Origin: UBA11524 sp964391995
Lineage (GTDB): Bacteria > Bacillota > Clostridia > Christensenellales > Aristaeellaceae
Reading direction: 5' to 3'
Length of the DNA: 13,555 nucleotides
NCBI GenBank assembly: GCA_964391995.1
Contig: CAYMOM010000050.1
Location: forward strand, 1 to 13,555
Under the pieces are notes generated by a model. The model did no database searches and had not been told where the DNA came from. It saw nothing but the letters and a program-made list of their open reading frames with translations. The position numbers and the translations under genes are program-made. Each line of letters starts with the position of its first letter. Positions within the stretch are counted from its first letter, which is position 1. Shown in pieces: positions 6,883-13,552 of the stretch.

Positions 6883-7137
6883 TTACTTGCGGAGGTTCAG
6901 CTTGGCGATCAGGGCGCGGTAGCGCTCGATGTCGGTCTTCTTCAGGTACTCCAGCAGACCGCGGCGGCGGCCAACCATCAGCAGCAGGCCACGGTTGGAG
7001 TGGTGGTCGTTGCGGTTGGACTTCAGGTGCTCGTTCAGGTGATTGATACGCTCGGTCAGCAGGGCAACCTGCACCTCGGGGGAGCCGGTGTCGCCTTCGT
7101 GCTGGGCATAGGCCGCGATGATCTCGCTCTTGGTCAT
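6883..7137 (-). CDS. rpsO: 30S ribosomal protein S15
   Basis: This 84-residue protein is slightly shorter than the usual 88-89, missing a few N-terminal residues. It has the S15 signature: HEGDTGSPEVQVALLTERI (13-31), LNEHLKSNRNDHHSNRGLL (34-52), then GRRRGLLEYLKKTDIERY (56-73). S15 binds the central domain of 16S rRNA and helps assemble the small-subunit platform. The ATG at 7137 was chosen because GGAGG lies 8 nt before it and it matches the family start; upstream in-frame starts fall in the leader. It is first in the leftward rpsO-pnp unit behind a strong promoter. Confidence 0.98.
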   Translation of the reverse strand: MTKSEIIAAYAQHEGDTGSPEVQVALLTERINHLNEHLKSNRNDHHSNRGLLLMVGRRRGLLEYLKKTDIERYRALIAKLNLRK

Positions 7138-7250
7138 GGTGAATTCCTCCATTTTGTTTGCGGACAAGGCCGCATCATTCGGGCAATCGCCGTACACGCA
7201 GTGCGCCGCCGGAGTGATTCATGCGTCCGCGCAGACGGTTCTCGAAACCC
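7138..7250 (-). promoter_or_regulatory. rpsO 5' leader, possible S15 autoregulatory RNA
   Basis: The predicted leader of about 113 nt is long for a simple start. It contains small hairpins, including GGTT/AACC near its 5' end and TGCGG/CCGCA (7159-7174) about 8 nt before the Shine-Dalgarno. S15 controls its own mRNA through leader structures in several bacterial groups. That this leader does so is inference; no known class was matched. Confidence 0.35.
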
Positions 7251-7257
7251 AAATGAC

Positions 7258-7286
7258 ATTCTAACAGATTTTCCGTTCCTTGTAAA
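7258..7286 (-). promoter_or_regulatory. Sigma-A type promoter for rpsO-pnp
   Basis: On the minus strand the -35 is TTTACA (7281-7286) and the -10 is TAGAAT (7258-7263), with a 17-nt spacer. The predicted start is near 7250. It is divergent from, and does not overlap, the apbE promoter. Confidence 0.8.
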
Positions 7287-7356
7287 GGGGGCGGAGAAAA
7301 TCTTTCCCCCGGGCGTGTCGCAACATTGTTAGTTTTGTGTCATACTGCCAAATCGG

Positions 7357-7386
7357 TTGACACGGATTTTCCGGGCGTGGTATAAT
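7357..7386 (+). promoter_or_regulatory. Consensus sigma-A promoter for apbE operon
   Basis: TTGACA (7357-7362) and TATAAT (7381-7386) are both perfect consensus, with an 18-nt spacer. The predicted start is near 7393, about 40 nt before the apbE ATG. This suggests strong, constitutive expression; no operator is obvious. Confidence 0.88.
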
Positions 7387-7434
7387 TGTGGGCGTATCCA
7401 TACGGGTAACAAATCATCAAAAACGGATGGAAGC

Positions 7435-8460
7435 ATGAGCAAGCATTCCCTGGCCCTTGCCGCGCTGCTGCTGGCCCTGCTGCTGCTGCTGGGCGGCTGC
7501 GCAGCTCCGGCAAACACCCCCGGCCCACAGGCCGCAAAGCGCAGCGGCGCGGGCTTTTACTTCGATACGGTGGTCACCGCCACCCTGTGGGGCGCGCCCG
7601 AGGGCACCCTGGAGGAGATCTGGGCGGCCTGCGACCGCTATGAAAAGCTGCTGAGCAAAACCATAGAGGGCAGCGATGTGTGGCGCATCAACCACGCTGA
7701 GGGCCAGGCTGTGGCTGTTGACCCGGAAACCTGGAGCATCCTGCACCGGGCCAGGGAAATCAATGCCATGACGGGCGGTGCCTTTGCCGTGACCATTGCC
7801 CCCATTTCCGCCATGTGGGATTTCACCGGCGGCACCAACCGCATGCCTGCGGAGGAACAGCGCCTGGCTGCCCTGCCCCTGGTTAACGACAGCGCCATCA
7901 CCCTGGGCGGGGACGGCACCGTTTCCCTGCCCAAGGGCATGGAGATCGACCTGGGCGGCATTGCCAAGGGGTATATTGCCGACCAGGTGGCAAAACTGGT
8001 GAAAGACAAGGTATCCGGGGCGATCCTGAGCCTGGGCGGCAATGTGTACGTCCTGGGCGAAAAGCCCGACGGCACAGCCTTCAACGTGGGCATCCGCGAC
8101 CCCCAGGGGGACGCCGGCTCGGTTCTGGCGGTGGTTACGACCACCGACCGCTCCGTTGTCACCAGCGGCATTTACGAGCGCCAGTTCACCCTGGACGGCG
8201 TGACCTATCACCACATTCTCGACCCGGCGGACGGCCTGCCTTCCCGCAGCGATCTGGCCAGCGCCACCATTATCTCCCCCAGCTCCATGGATGCGGATGC
8301 ACTGGCTACGGCCTGCATCGTCCTGGGCAGCGAAAAGGCCCTGTCCCTCCTGGAGCAGCAGGGCGTGGACGGTGTGCTGGTCCGGCGGAACGGAGATGTC
8401 ATCAGGCACCAGGCCAGCGATTCCTACCAATTAGTATTAGCCGATACCCCCGCACAATAA
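7435..8460 (+). CDS. apbE: FAD:protein FMN transferase, lipoprotein
   Basis: This 341-residue ApbE uses FAD to attach FMN covalently to Thr or Ser of target proteins outside the cytoplasmic membrane. The signal peptide ends in a lipobox LGGC with Cys22, so it is a lipoprotein. Family motifs in order: FYFDTVVTATLWG (41-53), TGGAFAVTIAPISAMWDF (113-130), DLGGIAKGYIAD (172-183), SLGGNVYVLG (199-208), TSGIYER (243-249), HHILDPADGLP (259-269) and DADALAT (286-292), whose Asp and Thr are the expected metal ligands. The ATG at 7435 was chosen over one at 7357 because the latter overlaps the promoter and the chosen start gives a proper signal peptide; the Shine-Dalgarno (GGATGG) is weak. It is followed after 19 bp by an FMN-binding protein, its obvious substrate. 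Confidence 0.95.
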   Translation: MSKHSLALAALLLALLLLLGGCAAPANTPGPQAAKRSGAGFYFDTVVTATLWGAPEGTLEEIWAACDRYEKLLSKTIEGSDVWRINHAEGQAVAVDPETWSILHRAREINAMTGGAFAVTIAPISAMWDFTGGTNRMPAEEQRLAALPLVNDSAITLGGDGTVSLPKGMEIDLGGIAKGYIADQVAKLVKDKVSGAILSLGGNVYVLGEKPDGTAFNVGIRDPQGDAGSVLAVVTTTDRSVVTSGIYERQFTLDGVTYHHILDPADGLPSRSDLASATIISPSSMDADALATACIVLGSEKALSLLEQQGVDGVLVRRNGDVIRHQASDSYQLVLADTPAQ

Positions 8461-8479
8461 CTCCTAGGAGGCAACACCC

Positions 8480-9922
8480 ATGGAAAGCAACACCCAGAAA
8501 AAGCAGCTCCCTGCATTCCTGATTCTCACCATCATTTCGGTGGTGGCTGCCCTGGTGCTGGCCCTGACCAATATGGTTACCGCCGGCCCTATTGCCGAGC
8601 ATGCCATGGCTGCCCTGAAGGAAGCCTTCAGCGCCGTGATGCCCGCCGACAGCTATGAGGAAATGACCGTGCCCGAGGGCTATGAGGTTTCCAGCCTGTA
8701 TGCCGCCAAGCAGGGTGATCAGATCATCGGCTACTGCGTAACCGCCTCCGGCACCGGCTATGGCGGCCCTGTGGCTGTTACCCTGGGCGTGGGCACCGAT
8801 GGTGTGGTGACCGGCTGCCAGGTGGGCGATACCAGCTTTGCGGAAACCGCAGGCTTCGGCATGCGGGCCAAAGACGAGAGCTTCCAGGCCCAGTTTGCAG
8901 GCATCAGCGCCATTTCCGGCGGCAGCTTTGAGGCCCTGTCCGGCGCCACCGTAACCAGCGAGGCCGTGCGCGCCGCTGCCAACAAGGGCCTGCGCTGCGT
9001 GGCGGAAATGGCCCTGGGCCAATCCCCCGTGGCCGATCCCCTGGTGACCTTCGGCAAGGCTGCCGAAAAGCCCGCTGCGGACATTGCTGTGCCCAACATG
9101 ACTGCACAGGTGGTTTCTGCCCCCGGCTTCAACGGTGCTGACGTAAGCGCCACCGTGAGCATGAACACCGATGGCAGCATTTCCGGCATCACCCTTGACC
9201 TGAGCCAGCAGCTTCCCCCCGTGTGCGACATGGTGAACACCGAGGAGTTCCTGAACCAGTTCATCGGCAAAACCGGCCCCTTTGTGCAGGGCGAGAACGT
9301 GGACATTGTGTCTGGCGCCACCTTCACCTCCGAGGGTGTCATCAACGCGCTGAACAGCCTGTATGCCAGCAGCCCGGATGAAAAGACCGTCACTGCTCCC
9401 GGCTTCAACGGCGCGGACGTGGGCGTGACTGTGGCCCTGAACGCGGACGGCACCATTGCCGACATCACCCTCGACCTGAGCCAGCAGCTTCCCCCCGTGT
9501 GCGACATGGTGAACACCGAGGAGTTCCTGAACCAGTTCATCGGCAAAACCGGCCCCTTTGTTCAGGGCGAAAATGTGGACATTGTGTCCGGCGCCACCTT
9601 CACCTCCGAGGGTGTCATCAACGCGCTGAACAGCCTGTATGAAGCCGCCGGTGACAGCGTGACCGTTTCCGCTCCCGGCTTCAACAGCGCGGATGTGGGC
9701 GTGACTGTCACCCTGAATGAGGACGGCACCATTGCCGCCATCACCCTTGACCTGAGCCAGCAGCTTCCCCCCGTGTGCGACATGGTGAACACCGAGGAAT
9801 TCCTGAACCAGTTCATCGGCAAAACCGGTCCCTTTGTTCAGGGCGAAAATGTGGACATTGTGTCCGGCGCCACCTTCACCTCCGAGGGTGTCATCAACGC
9901 GCTGAACAGCCTGTACAAATAA
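8480..9922 (+). CDS. Membrane-anchored protein with four FMN-binding (SGAT) domains
   Basis: This 480-residue protein has an N-terminal membrane helix (about 10-32, LPAFLILTIISVVAALVLAL) followed by TNMVTAGPIA, like the RnfG/NqrC subunit start. The first FMN_bind domain (about 60-175) holds LSGATVTS (153-160) with predicted FMN site Thr157. After a linker come three FMN-binding repeats of 92 residues from 214, 306 and 398, each with DIVSGATFTS; predicted FMN sites are Thr281, Thr373 and Thr465. Each repeat also has one Cys (249, 341, 433). AGGAGG lies 8 nt before the ATG. The upstream apbE is its likely modifying enzyme. The inferred role is a multi-flavin electron carrier on the outside of the membrane. 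No Rnf/Nqr partner subunits are in the window, so its electron donor and acceptor are unknown. Confidence 0.92.
   Translation: MESNTQKKQLPAFLILTIISVVAALVLALTNMVTAGPIAEHAMAALKEAFSAVMPADSYEEMTVPEGYEVSSLYAAKQGDQIIGYCVTASGTGYGGPVAVTLGVGTDGVVTGCQVGDTSFAETAGFGMRAKDESFQAQFAGISAISGGSFEALSGATVTSEAVRAAANKGLRCVAEMALGQSPVADPLVTFGKAAEKPAADIAVPNMTAQVVSAPGFNGADVSATVSMNTDGSISGITLDLSQQLPPVCDMVNTEEFLNQFIGKTGPFVQGENVDIVSGATFTSEGVINALNSLYASSPDEKTVTAPGFNGADVGVTVALNADGTIADITLDLSQQLPPVCDMVNTEEFLNQFIGKTGPFVQGENVDIVSGATFTSEGVINALNSLYEAAGDSVTVSAPGFNSADVGVTVTLNEDGTIAAITLDLSQQLPPVCDMVNTEEFLNQFIGKTGPFVQGENVDIVSGATFTSEGVINALNSLYK
9119..9922 (+). repeat. Three tandem 276-bp coding repeats
   Basis: Units start at 9119, 9395 and 9671; the period is exactly 276 bp and the last unit is cut short by the stop. 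A block of 59 residues in each unit (residues 237-295, 329-387 and 421-479) is identical in all three. The DNA of this block differs at only a few synonymous positions (for example GTG/GTT, GAG/GAA, TCT/TCC). This points to recent duplication or gene conversion. Confidence 0.93.
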
Positions 9923-9947
9923 AAAACACAATTTTGAAAAACTTTTT

Positions 9948-9991
9948 CCGCCCACAGCCGGCTCCCCGCCTGCTGCCCTGGGCGGTTTTTT
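9948..9991 (+). terminator. Intrinsic terminator of the apbE operon
   Basis: CCGCCCACAGC (9948-9958) pairs with GCTG (9972-9975) and TGGGCGG (9979-9985), with a 3-nt bulge and a 13-nt loop, then six T residues (9986-9991). It starts 25 nt after the stop codon. Confidence 0.85.
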
Positions 9992-10071
9992 GTTGAAACA
10001 GCTGGGTTTGCGCCGCTTTTCGGCAAATGCGCAGGAAACTGTAAAAGATTTAAAATATGAAGGCAAGGTTC

Positions 10072-10100
10072 TTGACATTGTAATAATTCTGTAATATGAT
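10072..10100 (+). promoter_or_regulatory. Sigma-A type promoter for the SH3b-repeat gene
   Basis: TTGACA (10072-10077) and TATGAT (10095-10100) have a 17-nt spacer in a locally AT-rich stretch. The predicted start is near 10107, leaving a leader of about 54 nt. Confidence 0.85.
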
Positions 10101-10160
10101 GTATGTATCTGAATAGGTGAAGTCTATCCAGAACGCGAGAACGACTGAGGTGAACCGTTG

Positions 10161-13100
10161 ATGAGGCATTGGGGAAGGAAACTGATTACGCTGGCGCTGG
10201 CACTGATGATGGTGCTGTCCGCCTGTCCGCTTTTGGGCGCACAGGCCGCAGGCGCATACGGCAAAACCACGGCAGACGGGGTGAAGGTTCGCAAAAAGGC
10301 CAGTACCTCCGAGGCGTATTGGTTCAAGCTGGATGCGGGCTACATTTGCCAGGTGCTGGACGTGGTGCCCGGCGAACCCACCTGGTACAAGGTGAATGTG
10401 GAGCACCCTGATCCCGGCAGCGCCCGGAACTACATCGGCTACATTCACGGGGATTACTTTACCCTTTTAACCGACGAGGAAGCCGCCGCCTACGAGGCCA
10501 GCATGGCTGCCGGGGAAACCACCCAGCCGCCTGCCACCGCCACCGCCCAGGCCGACCCCACCGTCACGCCTGCGCCCGCGCCCTCCGGCAACACCCCTGC
10601 CTATGTGGGCGCCACCGGGCAGATCACCAACGATGGCGTGAACTTCCGCCTGTCCGAGGGCGGAAGCCTTATCTCCAAGCTGAACAAAAACACGGTGGTG
10701 GAGATACTCACCATTCCCGCCACGGTGGACACCAGCCACTGGTATAAGGTGCGCTACGGCGGCCAGGAAGGCTACATTATGTCCACCTTCCTGAAGGTGA
10801 TCTCCATCGGCGACCCGGATGCCACCGCCACCGTGCCCGGCACCATTGTGTCCAAGCTGGGATATGTGCGGCTCATCACCACCTCTGCCAACCTGCGCCT
10901 GACCCCCGGGGGTGCCATTGCCGCCCAGTGGACCAAGCAGGGCGAGGTGCTGGAAATTGCCGATACCCCCGTTGAGCACAGCGGGCTGACCTGGTATCCG
11001 GTGGATTACAACGGCGTGCGCTACTATGTGCGGGAGGACACCGTGCAGGTGCAGGCCACCCCCGGCGGCTCCGCCGTGCCCGTCACCCAGGCACCCGCTG
11101 CCATTGTGGGCTATGTCCGCACAACGGACTGGGGCGTCAACCTGCGCCTGGCACCCTCCGGCGCTATTATCGAGCAGGTGAAGGACAAGGGCACCGTGCT
11201 GCCCCTGCTGGCCGAGCCCGCCAGCAAAAACGGCATCAAGTGGTACTATGTGGAGGCCGCAGATGGCTCCCGCGGGTACCTTCACGGGGATTTCGTTGTC
11301 CGCTGCAACGCCGATGGCAGCGAGGTTTCCCCCACCGTTTACCCCACCCAGACGGTCACCCCCACCCAAACTCCTTCCGTCAGCTACGGCTATGTGAAAA
11401 CCATTAAGGAAAAGGTGAACGTGCGCACCAAGCCCACCGGCTCCTCCAAGGAGCAGGTGGAGCTGGGCTCCGTGCTGACCCTGACCGGCGCGCCGGACAC
11501 CACCAGCTCCGCCCGCTTCACCTGGTATCCCGTGCGCACAGCCAGCGGCACCGTTGGCGTGGTTCGCGGCGACTGTGTGAAGCCGTGCAACGCCGATGGC
11601 AGCGACATTTCCATGCCCACCAACACGCCTATTCCTTCCATCCAGCCCACCACAACCGCCCAGCCCACCGCCTCTCCCTCCCCCACCGGCACGGTTTCGC
11701 CCTTCGGCTATGTGCACATCACCAAGAGCGATGTGGCCCTGCGCAAAACCGTGGGCGGCGCCATCCTCACCCGGCTGACAAAGGGCAGCGTGTGGCCCAT
11801 GACCGCCGGGAAGATCACCCAGAACGGCGTCTACTGGTATCCCATTGAGGCCAACGGCTATACGGGCTATGTCCGGGGCGATTGCTGCGCCCAGCTGACC
11901 CCCAGTCAGCTAGCCAGCTGGCTGGCCGGCGGCGGCATTCCCGAGGAATTGCCCGAGGAAAAGGTGACCTATGTCATCACCACCCTGGACAATGTGAACC
12001 TGCGCACCGCCGCCACCAAGGACGCAGCTGCCAAGTTTAACGTGCCCAAGGGCACCGTGATGGCCTACAAGCAGGCCCCCATTGGCGGCTCCAACTGGTA
12101 TAAGGTGGTGTACGAAAACACCGAGGTATGGGTGCTGGGCACCTGCGTGCAGGAGATGACCGCCGCCGAGTACAAGGCCTGGGCGGAGGCCAACCCCAAC
12201 AACACCCCCCAGACCGATGTGATCGCCGGCTATGTCAAAACCACGGACAGCGGCGTGAACCTGCGCAAAACCGCCGGCGGCGCCATCATCACCCGCCTGG
12301 AAAAGGGCAGCATCTACTCCTATTCCAAAACGGAAACCGTTGGCAAGAAAACCTGGTATTATGTGAAAACCGAAAGCGGCTATGGCTACCTGCACGGCGA
12401 CTATGTTACCCAGTGCAATGCCGATGGTTCCAGCTATACCCCCAGCACCACCACCAAGCCTTCCGGCTCCGGGCAGGAGGCCAGCTACACCACCCTGCGG
12501 CTGGGCTCCCAGGGCACGGCGGTGACAAAGCTGGTGCAGGAATTGAAGAACCAGGGCTACTACACCAGCGATGTCACCAGCAAGTATACCTCCTCCGTTC
12601 AGGCGGCGGTGAAGGCCTTCCAGTCCGCCAACGGGCTGACCGTGGACGGCATTGCCGGCGCCAAGACCCAGCATGCCCTGTTTGGCACGGTGCCGGCCGG
12701 CTCCGGCGACAGCTCCAGCCTGTCCATGACCATCTACCCCGCAGAGAAAATCGACTGGTTCACCGGCGGCATTCAGCAGCTGTGGCCCAAGGGCGCCAAC
12801 TATAAGATTTACGATGTGAAGACCGGCATTGTCTGGTGGGCACACCGGTGGAGCGGCTATTACCACGCGGACATTGAGCCGCTGACCGCCGCCGATACCG
12901 CCCGGCTGTGCAAGATCTACGGCGTAAGCGACGCCCAGGAGATTGCCGATAAGAACCTGTGGCAGCGCAGGCCCTGCCTGGTGACCATCGGCACCCGCAC
13001 CTTTGCCTGCTCCCTGGACGGCATGCCCCATAACCCGGACGGCGATACCATTCCGGATAACAACATGACCGGCCAGATCTGCCTGCACTTTACCAACTCC

Positions 13101-13190
13101 AAGGGCCACGAGTCCGGCGTAGTCAGCAGCAGCCATGCCGCCGCCATCGAGTACGCCTACAGCCACGCCCCCAACGGGCAGAAGAAGTAA
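10161..13190 (+). CDS. Secreted SH3b-repeat, peptidoglycan-binding protein with Cys/His-rich C-terminal domain
   Basis: This 1009-residue protein is exported: the signal peptide probably ends at AQA-A, residues 27-30; a lipobox-like LSAC with Cys22 is an alternative. Eight bacterial SH3-like repeats follow, at about 33-103, 148-215, 234-296, 316-381, 409-474, 515-578, 603-664 and 689-752. Most read VNLR...GG.I...KG....WY.V...GY..GDY. Pro/Thr-rich linkers separate several of them. A peptidoglycan-binding domain is at about 775-842 (LRLGSQGTAVTKLVQEL ... FQSANGLTVDGIAGAKT). The C-terminal domain (855-1009) has YHADIEPLTAADTA, RRP, DGMPH, GQICLHFTNSKGH and a late His992. I recall similar C-terminal domains after SH3/PG-binding modules in Clostridia, but know no assigned function. 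The ATG at 10161 has GAGGTGA 7 nt upstream; the TTG at 10158 would be too close. It is likely attached to the cell wall and has its own promoter and terminator. Confidence 0.88.
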   Translation: MRHWGRKLITLALALMMVLSACPLLGAQAAGAYGKTTADGVKVRKKASTSEAYWFKLDAGYICQVLDVVPGEPTWYKVNVEHPDPGSARNYIGYIHGDYFTLLTDEEAAAYEASMAAGETTQPPATATAQADPTVTPAPAPSGNTPAYVGATGQITNDGVNFRLSEGGSLISKLNKNTVVEILTIPATVDTSHWYKVRYGGQEGYIMSTFLKVISIGDPDATATVPGTIVSKLGYVRLITTSANLRLTPGGAIAAQWTKQGEVLEIADTPVEHSGLTWYPVDYNGVRYYVREDTVQVQATPGGSAVPVTQAPAAIVGYVRTTDWGVNLRLAPSGAIIEQVKDKGTVLPLLAEPASKNGIKWYYVEAADGSRGYLHGDFVVRCNADGSEVSPTVYPTQTVTPTQTPSVSYGYVKTIKEKVNVRTKPTGSSKEQVELGSVLTLTGAPDTTSSARFTWYPVRTASGTVGVVRGDCVKPCNADGSDISMPTNTPIPSIQPTTTAQPTASPSPTGTVSPFGYVHITKSDVALRKTVGGAILTRLTKGSVWPMTAGKITQNGVYWYPIEANGYTGYVRGDCCAQLTPSQLASWLAGGGIPEELPEEKVTYVITTLDNVNLRTAATKDAAAKFNVPKGTVMAYKQAPIGGSNWYKVVYENTEVWVLGTCVQEMTAAEYKAWAEANPNNTPQTDVIAGYVKTTDSGVNLRKTAGGAIITRLEKGSIYSYSKTETVGKKTWYYVKTESGYGYLHGDYVTQCNADGSSYTPSTTTKPSGSGQEASYTTLRLGSQGTAVTKLVQELKNQGYYTSDVTSKYTSSVQAAVKAFQSANGLTVDGIAGAKTQHALFGTVPAGSGDSSSLSMTIYPAEKIDWFTGGIQQLWPKGANYKIYDVKTGIVWWAHRWSGYYHADIEPLTAADTARLCKIYGVSDAQEIADKNLWQRRPCLVTIGTRTFACSLDGMPHNPDGDTIPDNNMTGQICLHFTNSKGHESGVVSSSHAAAIEYAYSHAPNGQKK

Positions 13191-13194
13191 CCCC

Positions 13195-13242
13195 CAGGGG
13201 CGCTGCCCCTGAACCCTGCTTAAGGGCCGCACGGCCCTTAAG
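13195..13242. repeat. Two palindromes of the family I type after the SH3b gene
   Basis: CAGGGGC/GCCCCTG with loop GCT (13195-13211), then linker AACCCTG, then CTTAAGGGCC/GGCCCTTAAG with loop GCAC (13219-13242), followed by AATCCC. Linker words and loop match the arrays at 2469-2569 and 3929-4030. Confidence 0.85.
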
Positions 13243-13276
13243 AATCCCCCTTTCCGGTATTGGAAGGGGGGATTTT
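13243..13276 (+). terminator. Terminator of the SH3b-repeat gene
   Basis: A 13-bp stem (13243-13255 with 13262-13274, one U-G pair) with a 6-nt loop ends in GGGGGGATTTT. It lies about 50 bp after the stop codon. The T-run is short. Confidence 0.6.
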
Positions 13277-13322
13277 CCTTTGCGGGGTTCACGGCGGGCA
13301 ACAGGCCCGCCGCGACGCGGGG
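13274..13322. repeat. GC-rich hairpin element, family II, copy 2
   Basis: TTTCCTTTGC, GGGGTT and a right flank ACGCGGGG surround a perfect 8-bp stem (13292-13299 with 13305-13312, loop AACAG). It has the same flanks and length as 4060-4108, with a different but still paired stem. Confidence 0.7.
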
Positions 13323-13332
13323 AGGGACTTAA

Positions 13333-13413
13333 CCTCCCGAAGGGAGGCTCGTGAGCGGCCTACGTTAGGGCTTCCCCTTGAGGGGAAGCTGTCCCGAAGG
13401 GACTGATGAGGTG
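13333..13413. repeat. Multi-hairpin interspersed element ending GATGAGGTGG
   Basis: Three perfect hairpins: 13333-13347 (CCTCCC, loop GAA), 13371-13388 (CTTCCCC, loop TTGA) and 13391-13403 (GTCCC, loop GAA), then TGATGAGGTGG. The minus strand begins CCACCTCATCAGTCCC, a form I recall from abundant intergenic elements in gut Clostridia. It has no coding potential. Confidence 0.6.
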
Positions 13414-13460
13414 GATACTACGGGCAAAAACTGTCACTTAGATAAGATATAATCAGCTTT

Positions 13461-13552
13461 TTTGACAAACTGAAAGAGCCTGCCATCTGGCAGACCCTTG
13501 CAGCTTGTCAAAGAACCTCCGGGAGGTGTCGGAGGGCCCGCAGGCCCTCTGA
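13461..13552. repeat. Long imperfect inverted repeat and two further hairpins at the right edge
   Basis: TTTGACAA-A-CTG (13461-13472) pairs with CAG-C-TTGTCAAA (13501-13512), one mismatch, enclosing CTGCC/GGCAG (13480-13493). Next come ACCTCC/GGAGGT (13515-13527) and a 10-bp stem with one wobble pair (13529-13538 with 13543-13552). No gene is seen in 13191-13555; it is made up of such elements. A TATAAT at 13448-13453 has no matching -35. Confidence 0.55.

Noticed and set aside
8402..10078. Open frame of 558 codons on the minus strand with internal repeats
   Set aside because: Its repeats are the mirror of the 276-bp repeats of the FMN-binding gene, and it overlaps the terminator; the plus-strand gene has clear domains and a ribosome binding site.
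11910..13301. Open frame of 463 codons on the minus strand
   Set aside because: It is antisense to the SH3b gene, crosses its terminator and repeat elements, and shows only Gly/Ala/His-rich shadow sequence.
13448..13453. TATAAT as a promoter for a gene to the right
   Set aside because: No -35 box is found at 16-19 nt upstream and no gene starts within the window after it.
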